From contig NZ_JWLJ01000004.1 in the NCBI RefSeq assembly GCF_000813985.1, forward strand, positions 62,001 to 126,000: a stretch of DNA of 64,000 nucleotides. Reading direction: 5' to 3'. Shown here piece after piece: positions 9,465 to 18,841 of the stretch (position 1 is its first letter; every line of letters begins with the position of its first letter). The notes below the pieces were generated by a model that was not told where the DNA came from, ran no database searches, and saw only the letters and a list, made by a program, of their open reading frames with translations. This stretch comes from Ruegeria sp. ANG-R. Lineage in GTDB: Bacteria; Pseudomonadota; Alphaproteobacteria; Rhodobacterales; Rhodobacteraceae. A program made the translations under genes and the position numbers.

Positions 9465-10393
9465 TTTTCGACCGTATCCTCGGAAGGTGTCTGCGTGGTG
9501 GCTTCTTCTGGTTCGGGCGCCGGCAGGTCGCCTTTGACCGCAGGCGGTTGGTTCATCAGCATCCGGGTAATGGTAATCAGCTCTTCCCGCATCTCGGTCC
9601 GCTTGGTGACCCTGTCGAGCATACCGTGGTCCAGCAGATATTCGGCGCGCTGGAAACCTTCGGGCAGTTTCTCACGAATGGTTTGCTCGATCACTCGGGG
9701 ACCGGCGAAACAAATCAGGGCATTGGGTTCCGAAATGTGAACGTCACCAAGCATGGCATAGGATGCGGTAACGCCGCCTGTGGTCGGGTGAGTCAGCACG
9801 ACAATGTAGGGCAGGTTTGCTTCTTTGAGCATTTCAACTGCCACCGTGGTGCGGGGCATCTGCATCAAGCTCAGAATGCCTTCCTGCATCCGCGCACCGC
9901 CCGCTGCCGAGAACAGGATCAGCGGGCGTTTCAGTTTCACTGCCTCCTGGGCCGCGGCGATGATGGCATTGCCTACATACATACCCATCGACCCGCCCAT
10001 GAACGAGAAATCCTGCGCAGCGGCCACAATCGGTGTACGGCCGATTTCGCCAAGGGCGACCAGCATCGCTTCTTTCTCGCCAGTCTTTTTCTGCGCTGCT
10101 TTCATGCGGTCGGGATATTTCTTCTGATCACGGAAATGCAGCGGATCATCATTGGGGGCGGGAACATCGACTTCGGAAAAGATGCCGCCATCGAACAGAT
10201 GCTTGAACCGGTCTCGCGGCGTGATCGCCATGTGATGGCCACATTGCGTGCAGACATTCTGGTTGTCCGCCAGTTCGCGATGGAACAGCATGGTTCCGCA
10301 TTCATCGCACTTGTGCCACAGATTTTCGGGCACTTCGCGGCGCGAGAAGATCGAGTTGATCCGGGGGCGGACGTAGTTTGTGATCCAGTTCAT
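9461..10393 (-). CDS. accD: Acetyl-CoA carboxylase carboxyltransferase subunit beta
   Basis: A 310-residue carboxyltransferase beta subunit, which with AccA transfers carboxyl from biotin-BCCP to acetyl-CoA in fatty acid synthesis. The N-terminal zinc ribbon has the four cysteines in CDEC (near residue 27) and CTQC. The crotonase-like core includes [15 protein letters not shown] and [14 protein letters not shown]. The ATG at 10393 gives the standard N-terminus [12 protein letters not shown]; a 43-residue upstream extension in the same frame is not family-like. The last about 30 residues are Pro/Glu/Thr-rich and probably disordered. The gene overlaps folC. Confidence 0.95.
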   Translation of the reverse strand: MNWITNYVRPRINSIFSRREVPENLWHKCDECGTMLFHRELADNQNVCTQCGHHMAITPRDRFKHLFDGGIFSEVDVPAPNDDPLHFRDQKKYPDRMKAAQKKTGEKEAMLVALGEIGRTPIVAAAQDFSFMGGSMGMYVGNAIIAAAQEAVKLKRPLILFSAAGGARMQEGILSLMQMPRTTVAVEMLKEANLPYIVVLTHPTTGGVTASYAMLGDVHISEPNALICFAGPRVIEQTIREKLPEGFQRAEYLLDHGMLDRVTKRTEMREELITITRMLMNQPPAVKGDLPAPEPEEATTQTPSEDTVEK

Positions 10394-10452
10394 GTCGGAA
10401 CCTTGATAATGCGGCGTTGACGTCAAATAAGGCGCAACGCGGGGAAATGCAA

Positions 10453-11352
10453 TCAGCGCCTGAGGACCAATCGCGCCGTAAGCCACCCCACGATCATCAG
10501 CGCAAAGTCGACGAACAACCAAGGCCTCAGGGCATCGGTATCCGACGACTCATAAGGCAGGTGGAATAAAGCCAGTCCCCCAAGATTGTCGGGCAGGGAA
10601 ATAACCAGTAAAGCTGTAAAATTATTGAAAAAATGCAGGGCGATAGCAGGCCCCAGAGTGCCCGCCCTGGCGGTCAGATCGGCAGTCAGCAACCCAAAGG
10701 CCAGCGCCCATATGGCAATCAGCAGCGCATTATCACCAACTGTGGCCGGACTATAGTGCCCCGCTGCGAAAAGGAGTGAAGGCAGCCCCATCCAGATTAA
10801 CGGAGATCGAAAGCGCGCCGCCAGACTTTGCTGCAGGTAGCCACGAAACAGAATTTCCTCGGCGCTCGTCTGAATCAGGACGGCGATAACCGACAACGGC
10901 AACAGCAGCAGCCATTTCGACAAGGACAGGTTTGCTATCAAAGGCACGCCCAGATCGTAGGGAGGCAGAATCAATATCACCAACGCAAGCACCAGCAGCG
11001 CGCGCAGGACGCGCCAGAATTGCCGCATGGTCAGGGATTGCTCTCCAAGGACCGAGGCAAGCGAACGGTGCTGAAACAGCCGGGCACCCAGTGCGACACC
11101 AAAGGTCGCGAAAACAAAGCTTGATAGAACAACGAGAAGCGCCAGCGGTGATGAACCGGTCAGAAACGCAGCCGCCGAACCCGGAGCCCCGAGACCCGCA
11201 ACAACGGCGAATAACAGTGCATTGAGCGTCACCACCACAACCGAGATCAGGACAAGCCCCGCAAGCAGGCGCCATATCTCCGGGTATCTGCGGGCGCCGC
11301 TTAGCAGGTGTCGATGATTGTCATAGGCGCCATGGGGTCCCTCAGCTTTCAT
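10453..11352 (-). CDS. CPBP-family intramembrane metalloprotease
   Basis: A 299-residue membrane protein with about eight helices. The three CPBP/Abi motifs are visible: [11 protein letters not shown] (EExxxR), FAAGH (FxxxH) and HFFNN (HxxxN). These residues form the metal site of type II CAAX prenyl-endopeptidase-like and bacteriocin-immunity proteins. The substrate is unknown. The ATG at 11352 was preferred because it gives MKAEGPHG and a small overlap (11 bp) with the upstream ABC-type gene; a longer frame starts at 11409. Overlap suggests co-expression with that gene. Confidence 0.83.
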   Translation of the reverse strand: MKAEGPHGAYDNHRHLLSGARRYPEIWRLLAGLVLISVVVVTLNALLFAVVAGLGAPGSAAAFLTGSSPLALLVVLSSFVFATFGVALGARLFQHRSLASVLGEQSLTMRQFWRVLRALLVLALVILILPPYDLGVPLIANLSLSKWLLLLPLSVIAVLIQTSAEEILFRGYLQQSLAARFRSPLIWMGLPSLLFAAGHYSPATVGDNALLIAIWALAFGLLTADLTARAGTLGPAIALHFFNNFTALLVISLPDNLGGLALFHLPYESSDTDALRPWLFVDFALMIVGWLTARLVLRR

Positions 11353-14300
11353 CGTCTTGCCCGCTATCAAACACAGCGGGATCATGCACGAACGGCGTAT
11401 TCGGGTCACGCAGACGTTCGGACACGGCCGTCAGATAACCCGCCACGGTTTCGAGCAATCTCATTGCAACACCTGCATCGCTCTCGATCACGGCGCGCAA
11501 CTCTTCGGCGCCAATCCGCAGGAAGGCGCAATCAGTGGTGGCCACCAGGTCCAACTGCCGGGGCTCGTTGGTAATGATCGCAAGGTCGCCGATCAGCCGC
11601 CCCGGTTCGACCGTAGAGATCGAGCGCATCTCGCCATGTTCATCCAACCAGTTCAGGCTGGCCTGACCCGATATACACAGATAGGCTGCGTCCGGGGCCT
11701 GACCGCGGGAGAATATGGTTTGTCCTGCCGCCGCCTCGTACCATTGAGCCGAGAAAGCCAGCAGGCGTTGATTGCGTCCATCCACCCGCGAAAACAGCTC
11801 GGTCGATGAAATGATCTTGAGCTTTCGGCTCAGGTCGTCAGAGCCCTGGTCTTCGACTTCGGTGGATACGCGCGAGACCCCATCGATCCGACCATCCTTG
11901 ATCTCGACAAACAGATCGTAGGCTTCAGGATGGGCAAAATGATCCTCCATGAAGATCATGATCGAATCGGGTAACAACTCGCGCAGCTTCAGCCGGGTCC
12001 GCAGGCGGCTTTCGGAATCATGGCTGGCCAGCGCTTTGTCGAGGATCAAGATATCGGGGCGCTTTATCCCCGCGCGTGAAAAGGCGGCGCGTTCCTGAAA
12101 CACGGTCGGCAGATTGTTTCCGCCCAGCCCGGACGGAAGATCGTAGATGATTGCAGCGGCTCTGCGGCGCAATCCGGCTTCGTTCAGGACCTCTGCAACC
12201 AGATCTTCAATCTCTTCTGCCTGCGCACCAGCCATGATCGACACCCGGCCATAAAGCGCATTTTCCATCGCCGTCAGGCGCGGAACGTAGCCATCCGGCG
12301 AAACCGGCACGAACATTGCGCCCATAGCGTCCCGCAGCATTTCGGCCTGACTGTGGCGGATGGACAAAATCTTGTCCTTGTATTCTTCCGGAAAGCTGGG
12401 GCCGATTTGTTCAGCGGTCAGCATGAATGGCACCGTTAACAGAAGTGCGCGTTCCTTATCGCCGATCGACTCTTCGCCCTTGGTCTTGCGACGTTCCTCG
12501 ATATCAAGCAAGCGGTGATACATGTCCTTTGACATACCCAGTCGCAGGAACAGCGGGTGGTCGGCCCCGTCACGTCCGAAGGTCTGGTGCAGCGTTTCCA
12601 GCACGGCCTGGGCGATACCAAGCGCATCATCATCCAGGTCGTGCGATTTGAGCATCGACAGGAACCGCTCGTCACCCGCAAGGATATCAGGTGCAATGTC
12701 ACGCGACGGAGACGCAAACAACAGGTTCCCGCCCAACGGTACGGCCGGATTGAACTGGTCGGGATCGAACCGGTAGACAAATTTGTCCAGCCCGTGCTCT
12801 TGCAGGCGATTGGCTACGGTATCTCGCAGGTTGACGATCTCTTGCGCCAGTTTCGGATGCAATTCCGGATCGAACTGAGATCGCAAGGTGCGGCGGAACA
12901 TGAACTCATCAATGCCCATCGCTTCGACAAGCTGAAACCACCAGTCGCGAATGTCTTCGATGTCATCGAGGCCAGCCAGGCTGGGGTCGATCCATTCGTC
13001 AGACAGGGAATCAGGAGGGTTCCCCGCACGAACGGCTTCGATCTGACGGCGCGAGGGCGCTCGTAAAGCATCACTTTCGTGCTGGGGATGCGTGCGCAGC
13101 GGCATCAGAAGGTTATCCCCCAGCGTTCCATCGAACAGGTAGGGTCGCGAGTAGGCATAACCGATTCGCGCTGCAATCACCGCTTGATGGAGGTCGTTCA
13201 GGTTATGACCGGCCATCAGCACCTCTCCCTGAGCCGGCAGCAGTTCGCGCGTCAACAGTTGAGCAAGAGCGCTGCGCTCGGACGCGTGTTTTGACTGGAT
13301 GGCAACGCGGGCGCCTCGGGGAATGGTCAGGTCGATATCTTCGAGGATGGTCTTGCCGTCATCGTCGCGCACAGTCACGTTGCGAAGCTCGATATCTCCG
13401 GACAGGTGCGGTATGGCCTCCGGCACACCTTCAAACAGCCGCTCGGGTATCATGTTCGACGGGGCGAACCTTTCGGTCACAACCTCCCAGCGCAGCGACA
13501 TGTCCTGCACCTGATTGTAATAGGTCAGAAGATCCTTCCACGGACCGCTGAGATCCTTGTAGGCCCCCAATGCGGCGACCAGCGCACCAACTGTCACCTC
13601 GCCGGTGATCGCCAGATAGCCGCCCACCGAATAGAACAGGAAGGGCGTCATCTGAGTGATCAGATTGTTGAGGAACTTCATGAAGAACTTCTTGTTGTAG
13701 ATCTTGAAGCGGATCTCGGACAAGGTTCCCAGGCGATGACTGAACTGCGCCAGGCGATAGCGCCAGCCACCATTGGCGCGCAGGTCGCTGATCCCGGCCG
13801 CGCTCTCGCCGATTTCCGAACTCAGCCGCCGGACCTCCTGAATACGGTCCTTATTCAGAAGGTTGATCTGGCGCTGAAGCTTGGGAATCAGCCAGGCCTG
13901 CAAAGGGATCAGCGCAATGCTGGCAAGCCCGAACCACACACTTTGCATGAACAGAAAGGTGACGATCGTCATCATTTGGCCGAACTGGAACACGGGCTGC
14001 GCAATGGCGTCTCCCATTAGCCCGCCCATGGGTTCTGCCTCGGACGTAATCATCGACACCAGCTCACCCTGGCTGGTTGTGGCAAAATAGGATTTTGGAA
14101 ACCGCATCGAACGGCTGATCAGAGTAAAGCGCAGACGGCGTAACATCCGCTCGGCCAGAATGCCCTTCATGGTGTTGATGCGCATCTTCATCACACCGCT
14201 GGCGATCACGGTTGCCAGAAAGGCGAAACACAGAATCAACAGATACTGTATCTGGCTGACCGTGAAGCCATGTACTGTGACGGTATCCGCAGGCGCACCA

Positions 14301-14437
14301 ATGGCGTCATTGATGATCTGTTTGGGAAGCTCCAGAGAAGCATAGAGGAATGGAAACGACAGAACTGTCAGCATCAGCAGCACCAGTTGCTGTTTCTTCG
14401 AGTGTTTCCAAATGAACGAAAATAGAGTGGGTTCCAT
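11342..14437 (-). CDS. ABC-exporter-like protein with degenerate ATPase domain and C-terminal cyclic-nucleotide-binding domain
   Basis: A 1031-residue protein. Residues 1-310 form a type-1 ABC exporter membrane domain with about six helices and the TSQGELVSMI coupling segment (121-130). The ATPase domain begins at about 347, but its Walker A site reads QSKHASERS (381-389) with no glycine loop before a GKS/T. About 320 residues (445-765) of mostly helical, charged sequence are inserted before a signature-like LPSGLGGNNL (767-776). Walker B is ILILDK (796-801), with Lys801 where the catalytic Glu should be. Residues 880-1010 match a cNMP-binding/CRP-type effector fold (LIGDLAIITNEPR). ATP hydrolysis is doubtful. 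The ATG at 14437 follows an AGGGG site. It is divergent from the DUF6478-like gene and overlaps the CPBP gene. Confidence 0.8.
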   Translation of the reverse strand: MEPTLFSFIWKHSKKQQLVLLMLTVLSFPFLYASLELPKQIINDAIGAPADTVTVHGFTVSQIQYLLILCFAFLATVIASGVMKMRINTMKGILAERMLRRLRFTLISRSMRFPKSYFATTSQGELVSMITSEAEPMGGLMGDAIAQPVFQFGQMMTIVTFLFMQSVWFGLASIALIPLQAWLIPKLQRQINLLNKDRIQEVRRLSSEIGESAAGISDLRANGGWRYRLAQFSHRLGTLSEIRFKIYNKKFFMKFLNNLITQMTPFLFYSVGGYLAITGEVTVGALVAALGAYKDLSGPWKDLLTYYNQVQDMSLRWEVVTERFAPSNMIPERLFEGVPEAIPHLSGDIELRNVTVRDDDGKTILEDIDLTIPRGARVAIQSKHASERSALAQLLTRELLPAQGEVLMAGHNLNDLHQAVIAARIGYAYSRPYLFDGTLGDNLLMPLRTHPQHESDALRAPSRRQIEAVRAGNPPDSLSDEWIDPSLAGLDDIEDIRDWWFQLVEAMGIDEFMFRRTLRSQFDPELHPKLAQEIVNLRDTVANRLQEHGLDKFVYRFDPDQFNPAVPLGGNLLFASPSRDIAPDILAGDERFLSMLKSHDLDDDALGIAQAVLETLHQTFGRDGADHPLFLRLGMSKDMYHRLLDIEERRKTKGEESIGDKERALLLTVPFMLTAEQIGPSFPEEYKDKILSIRHSQAEMLRDAMGAMFVPVSPDGYVPRLTAMENALYGRVSIMAGAQAEEIEDLVAEVLNEAGLRRRAAAIIYDLPSGLGGNNLPTVFQERAAFSRAGIKRPDILILDKALASHDSESRLRTRLKLRELLPDSIMIFMEDHFAHPEAYDLFVEIKDGRIDGVSRVSTEVEDQGSDDLSRKLKIISSTELFSRVDGRNQRLLAFSAQWYEAAAGQTIFSRGQAPDAAYLCISGQASLNWLDEHGEMRSISTVEPGRLIGDLAIITNEPRQLDLVATTDCAFLRIGAEELRAVIESDAGVAMRLLETVAGYLTAVSERLRDPNTPFVHDPAVFDSGQDDES

Positions 14438-14665
14438 GCCCCTGCCTCGTGGTGAAACTGTATGATCTGGGGCAAATGACGATAGTACACGCAGCCAGAA
14501 TGCGGACGGTAAGCCGCAGCCCGTCCTATTGCAAGAATGGCTGGACATTGGCGACCCAAAATCCGATCTGGCGCATGACCGCATTCAGATTTAAGGAAGT
14601 TTTATCCGCTAAATGCTCAAGACCGGTTTGTCCCCTGCCCGGACTTTGACTAAAGAGGGGCAGTC

Positions 14666-15442
14666 TTGGAAGATGAGGCGATGGGAAGACTTCTGGATCG
14701 TTATATTCAGCGTAGGGCTCTGGCGCGATGGCAGCGCGCCGCGCAGCAGTCAGATCAGCTCGCTTTGCCGGATTTGCGCCGTCAACGTGATGAGGCACGC
14801 CTGTTGCGCGGGCAGCTGGAGCAGGTGATTCGAAAGGCAAACAAACGACTGACCCAACCTTTTATTGGTGCCAACCAGTTTGCAAAACCACTTGGAACTG
14901 ACTGGTCCTGGCGCCCGGACCTATGGCGTGCACCCATGTTCCAAAAGGGTATCGCCTCGGCCCCGCGCAAGGCTAAGGTCGATGGTCAGGTAACACTGTT
15001 TCACGATTGCAGCCGGGCCGAGATCGGCGTGCAGCAGATCCGGAACCGTCGTGACAAGGATCTGGCACCTTTCAGCCTGGCTATTGAAGTTTTCGATTTT
15101 CAGGGGTCCTTTCTGTCTCTGTCCATTGAATTGCCGACAGAGGCTGCCGTGAATCTGACCCGCCAGCATCTGATGCACGTTGATACGATGATCGAATACG
15201 AGCGTCCTACAATCGTCTTCGCCCGCCTCAACATCCAGCACGGCCCAAATACCGAGCAGGTCCTGCGTGAGCTTGATCTATCGACGTCGGCGGTCGCAGT
15301 AGATTTCGATCTGGCACATCTTCACCTGAATGAACGTCGAATTGAAAAACTCTGGCTGGATCTGATCATTGATCAGCCAGCGATGAACCGGGTGGTTCTG
15401 CGCGACCTGACCTTTTGTCGCTGCCATCGGGCCGATCTGTAA
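14666..15442 (+). CDS. DUF6478-like protein of unknown function
   Basis: A soluble 258-residue protein with no signal peptide or membrane helix. Residues 1-60 are charged and helical (RALARWQRAAQQSDQL); the rest alternates short beta-strand-like segments and ends in FCRCHRADL. It resembles a family I recall from Rhodobacteraceae as DUF6478, but that recollection should be checked. The TTG start at 14666 sits six bases after AAAGAGGGG; an ATG at 14681 is the alternative. It is divergent from the ABC-like gene across about 230 bp and lies 10 bp before the next small gene, with which it likely forms an operon. Confidence 0.6.
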   Translation: MEDEAMGRLLDRYIQRRALARWQRAAQQSDQLALPDLRRQRDEARLLRGQLEQVIRKANKRLTQPFIGANQFAKPLGTDWSWRPDLWRAPMFQKGIASAPRKAKVDGQVTLFHDCSRAEIGVQQIRNRRDKDLAPFSLAIEVFDFQGSFLSLSIELPTEAAVNLTRQHLMHVDTMIEYERPTIVFARLNIQHGPNTEQVLRELDLSTSAVAVDFDLAHLHLNERRIEKLWLDLIIDQPAMNRVVLRDLTFCRCHRADL

Positions 15443-15452
15443 GGGGCAAACG

Positions 15453-15818
15453 ATGACCGATACCACCCTGACCCCAATCCGCTTTGAAAATGCTTCGTGG
15501 GAAGGCCATGTGACCAGTGACAGCACTCCGCAGATCGAGGTGCTGTATCTTAATGAGCCCCTTCCGAATGTGGAACTGACACCTGACGATGATGGCTGGT
15601 CCTTGCACATACCTGTGCCATCCGCCGCATTGTCGGAGGGTGTCCACTGCGTGTTGATCCGCGACGAGATCACAGGCCGGAAGCTGGGGGATTTTACAAT
15701 CATCGCAGGCTCACCCGCCGAAGATGACCTGAGGGCAGAGCTTGCATTGTTGCGTGCTGAGCTGGACATGCTGAAGCGCGCCTTCCGCCTCTCTCAGACC
15801 TCTCAAGGCAAGCCCTGA
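15453..15818 (+). CDS. Conserved-looking hypothetical protein with C-terminal coiled coil
   Basis: A 121-residue acidic protein that I do not recognise. Residues 1-85 look like a small beta-rich domain (IEVLYLNEPLPNVEL, DGWSLHIPVP, HCVLIRDEITGRKLGDFTI), and residues 90-113 form a leucine-heptad helix (LRAELALLRAELDMLKRAF) suited to oligomerisation. The ATG is preceded by AAGGGG. It begins 10 bp after the DUF6478-like gene, so the two probably act together. Confidence 0.6.
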   Translation: MTDTTLTPIRFENASWEGHVTSDSTPQIEVLYLNEPLPNVELTPDDDGWSLHIPVPSAALSEGVHCVLIRDEITGRKLGDFTIIAGSPAEDDLRAELALLRAELDMLKRAFRLSQTSQGKP

Positions 15819-15910
15819 CAGCGGCATTAATCACCGCATCCGGGCAACGCTCTATCTTTTCGGGCCTATCCGTGCATCATTGGTTCATTCGGGTATCAAC
15901 CGGCGAGCCT

Positions 15911-17437
15911 ATGGACCGCAAAAGTATCATCAAGGTCATCGCACTGATGGTGACGGCCTTCGGGATCGGGATCGATTTTACCGGAGCTCTGATGCTGGTG
16001 CCCGCCATCGAAAGCAGCTTTGACGCGGATATTACCAGCACCCAGTGGGTGCTGAATATCTACGCTCTGTTTTTTGCGATGACGATGGTTGCAGGGGGCC
16101 GCTTGGGCGACATGTACGGTCACCGCAAGATGATGATTATCGGCCTTTCGATTTTCCTGTTCGCCTCGGTTATGTGCTTTGTTTCCCCCGGATTGGATTA
16201 CCTGATCGGAGCCCGCGCGCTGCAGGGAATTGGCGCGGGTTGCGTCTGGCCCTGTACACTGGCGTTCGGAGCGACCAAGGTCTCAAAAGATGAACACCGC
16301 GCGCTGGTGATGGGGCTGATCCTGGCGGGTGTCACCACAGGCAATGTCTTTGGTCCGATGATCAGCGGGGCGGCGGTAAATCTGGGCGACTGGCGACTGT
16401 TTTTCCTGGCCAATGTGGTGTTTTCCTGCGTCTCGATGGTAACGGCTATCCTGTTGATGGAGCGTGAAACTGAACACAAGACAGGTGAACACATCGACTT
16501 TGCCGGGGTGGGCGTCCTGTCCTGCGCGGTTCTGTTGCTGCTCTATGGGCTTGACGTGGGGGCCGACTGGGGGTGGACTTCGCGGCCTCTCTTGTTGCTG
16601 TTTTTTGTCAGCGCCGCGTTGTTTTTCTTGTTTCCGAAGGTCGAGAAAAGGGTCAAGGAACCTTTACTTTTGCCTCAGTTGATGCAGAACCGGGAGTTTC
16701 TGATCACGCTGGGCCTGAATATGTTCAACGTCTCTGCCGCTTTTGTGGGTTTGCTGTATTTTCCGCAATACATGCAAAAGGTTCTTGGCTGGTCCGTCTT
16801 TCAATCGGCGCTGGGATTGGCGCCATTGACGGTTTTGCTGGCTGTCGGCTCCATCGTCTCGGGTACGCTATACAATGATTTTGGCCCCAAAAGGCTGCTG
16901 TTTTGGGGATATATCTGCGCAACTGTCGGGGCGGCTAGCGTTGTCGTGATGCCGTCCGGGGCCGGGTATCTCCAGATCCTGCCGGGAATGGCCCTGATCG
17001 GGCTGGGTGCAACGCTGACGGTGGGCCCGTCAGGCACCGCCGCTGTCTGCGCGGTCAAGCCGGAACGCGCTGGTCTGGTTGGCGGCCTGAGCTTCATGAC
17101 CCATCTTGTGTACGGCGCGGTCGCTGTCGCCTGTGCTACGGCGATCATGTATGTATCCAGCCTGTCCAACCTGAAAACCCGGCTTGCAGCCGCAGGCATC
17201 AATATGTCCGAAGCTGATCAGAAAATGATCACCGGTGGAACGTTGACCACTGATTCCGCGAAAGCTGTGTTACAGAAACTGGATTCGGCCGAGGTCGAAA
17301 AAGTTAAGGCCGCCATTGCGGCGGCCTTTGATACCGGCATGAACATGGCCTTTATCTTTGCCACTTTCTCGGTTGCGATCGGTATTGTCCTTGCCCTGAT
17401 GCTGGACGAAAAAAAGCTGCATAAGGTCGAAGGCTGA
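15911..17437 (+). CDS. DHA2-type MFS drug/solute exporter
   Basis: A 508-residue permease with about fourteen hydrophobic helices, the arrangement of the DHA2 (EmrB/QacA) branch of the major facilitator superfamily. The loop motif GGRLGDMYGHRKMM (near residues 63-76) is the classic MFS motif A. A long hydrophilic segment near residues 430-470 precedes the last helix. The ATG at 15911 (MDRKSIIKV) gives a normal short N-terminus; an in-frame ATG at 15872 would add 13 residues. No membrane-fusion partner is adjacent. It is convergent with ctpA, from which a terminator separates it. Confidence 0.85.
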   Translation: MDRKSIIKVIALMVTAFGIGIDFTGALMLVPAIESSFDADITSTQWVLNIYALFFAMTMVAGGRLGDMYGHRKMMIIGLSIFLFASVMCFVSPGLDYLIGARALQGIGAGCVWPCTLAFGATKVSKDEHRALVMGLILAGVTTGNVFGPMISGAAVNLGDWRLFFLANVVFSCVSMVTAILLMERETEHKTGEHIDFAGVGVLSCAVLLLLYGLDVGADWGWTSRPLLLLFFVSAALFFLFPKVEKRVKEPLLLPQLMQNREFLITLGLNMFNVSAAFVGLLYFPQYMQKVLGWSVFQSALGLAPLTVLLAVGSIVSGTLYNDFGPKRLLFWGYICATVGAASVVVMPSGAGYLQILPGMALIGLGATLTVGPSGTAAVCAVKPERAGLVGGLSFMTHLVYGAVAVACATAIMYVSSLSNLKTRLAAAGINMSEADQKMITGGTLTTDSAKAVLQKLDSAEVEKVKAAIAAAFDTGMNMAFIFATFSVAIGIVLALMLDEKKLHKVEG

Positions 17438-17456
17438 GGTGAGGTCAATCGGGACA

Positions 17457-17482
17457 GAAAAAGGGCCGCACGCGGCGGCCCC
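17457..17482 (-). terminator. Intrinsic terminator of the gpmI-envC-ctpA operon
   Basis: GGGCCGC (17463-17469) and GCGGCCC (17475-17481) form a GC-rich stem. On the minus strand it is followed directly by a run of five T, just beyond the ctpA stop. It may also help end transcription of the convergent MFS gene. Confidence 0.85.
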
Positions 17483-17488
17483 TGATCG

Positions 17489-18835
17489 TTACTGCGACGG
17501 ACCACCGGTCGGATTGAAGGCCGACAGACCCTTGAGGATGTCGATGGCATAGGCCAGCTGATAATCCTCTTCACGCAGTTCTGCAGTCGCTTCAGCTTTG
17601 GCGCGATCTTCTTCGATCTGACGAATTTCATCTTCGCTGAGACTGTCGTTGTTCAGGCTGCCGCGCAGGTCGGCCTCGGACCGGGTGCGGGTGTCTGTAT
17701 CTTCCTCTTCTTCCTCATCCGGACGATTGCGCGGTTGTTCCACAATGATGTCCGGGCTGACGCCAAGGGCCTGGATCGAACGGCCCGAGGGCGTGTAGTA
17801 GCGCGAGGTTGTCAGGCGCATTGCGCCATCGCCCCGCAGCGGCATGACCGTCTGGACCGATCCCTTGCCAAAGCTCTTGGTTCCGACCACGATAGCGCGA
17901 TGGTGGTCCTGCAAAGCTCCCGCGACGATTTCCGAAGCCGAGGCCGAACCGCCGTTGATCAGCACAACGATGGGCTTGCCGGCGGTCAGGTCGCCGGGTG
18001 TTGCGTTGAACCGCTCACCATCTTCAAGGTTGCGGCCCCGGGTCGAGACGATCTCGCCCTCATCCAGAAACGCGTCCGAAACTTTGATAGCCTGTGTCAG
18101 CAATCCGCCCGGATTGTTGCGCAGATCCAGCACGACGCCATTAACGTTTTCAATGCCTCCGGCCTCTTCGATCTGCTCTTCCAACCCTTCCTTGAGATTG
18201 GGGTAGGTCTGGTCATTGAAGGTCGTGACACGCAACACAACGCTCGTACCTTCGGTTCGCGCGCGAACAGCGGTCAGCTTGATCGTGTCGCGAACGATGG
18301 TCACGTCGAATGGCTCCTGCTCACCTTCGCGCACGACTGTGATCACGATCTCCGATCCCACCGGGCCGCGCATCAGGTCTACGGCTTTATCCAGCGTCAG
18401 CCCCAAAATGCTCTCGCCATCGACATGGGTGATGAAATCGCCCGCCTCGATGCCTGCCGCAGCCGCAGGAGTGTCATCGATAGGAGAGACGACTTTGACA
18501 AAGCCCTCTTCCTGCGTGACTTCAATCCCCAGCCCGCCGAATTCACCGCGCGTCTGTACCCGCATCTGCTCGGCATCATCGGGCGACAGGTAGCTGGAAT
18601 GCGGGTCCAGCGAGGTCAGCATCCCGTCAATCGCGGCCTCGATCAACTCGTCAGTTTCCACTTCTTCGACATACTGAGCACGGATACGCTCGAAAATGTC
18701 GCCAAACAGATCAAGCTGCTCATAGACGCTGGCCTTGTTCTCGGCCTCTTGCGCCAGCAAAGGACCCGCGATCTGTGTCGTTGCGATTATCCCTGCCACG
18801 GTGCCGGCCAGACCGGCCATCACAAATTTCTTCAT
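17489..18835 (-). CDS. ctpA: Carboxy-terminal processing protease (S41 family)
   Basis: A 448-residue periplasmic serine protease with an N-terminal signal/anchor (residues 5-28), a PDZ domain (about 95-180) that recognises C-termini, and an S41 catalytic domain. GGSASASE (295-302) supplies the nucleophile, most likely Ser299, and GTKSFGKGS holds the general base, most likely Lys324; the 25-residue spacing matches the family. The C-terminal about 90 residues are acidic and low complexity (EEEEEDTDTRT). It is last in gpmI-envC-ctpA, a gene order common in alphaproteobacteria and linked to peptidoglycan hydrolase control. Confidence 0.95.
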   Translation of the reverse strand: MKKFVMAGLAGTVAGIIATTQIAGPLLAQEAENKASVYEQLDLFGDIFERIRAQYVEEVETDELIEAAIDGMLTSLDPHSSYLSPDDAEQMRVQTRGEFGGLGIEVTQEEGFVKVVSPIDDTPAAAAGIEAGDFITHVDGESILGLTLDKAVDLMRGPVGSEIVITVVREGEQEPFDVTIVRDTIKLTAVRARTEGTSVVLRVTTFNDQTYPNLKEGLEEQIEEAGGIENVNGVVLDLRNNPGGLLTQAIKVSDAFLDEGEIVSTRGRNLEDGERFNATPGDLTAGKPIVVLINGGSASASEIVAGALQDHHRAIVVGTKSFGKGSVQTVMPLRGDGAMRLTTSRYYTPSGRSIQALGVSPDIIVEQPRNRPDEEEEEDTDTRTRSEADLRGSLNNDSLSEDEIRQIEEDRAKAEATAELREEDYQLAYAIDILKGLSAFNPTGGPSQ

Positions 18836-18841
18836 ACTTGT

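Noticed and set aside
8367..9740. Long plus-strand open frame of 457 codons
   Set aside because: It lies opposite folC and the end of accD, both with clear motifs; the peptide is His/Gln/Arg-rich with no family features, as expected from an antisense frame in GC-rich DNA.
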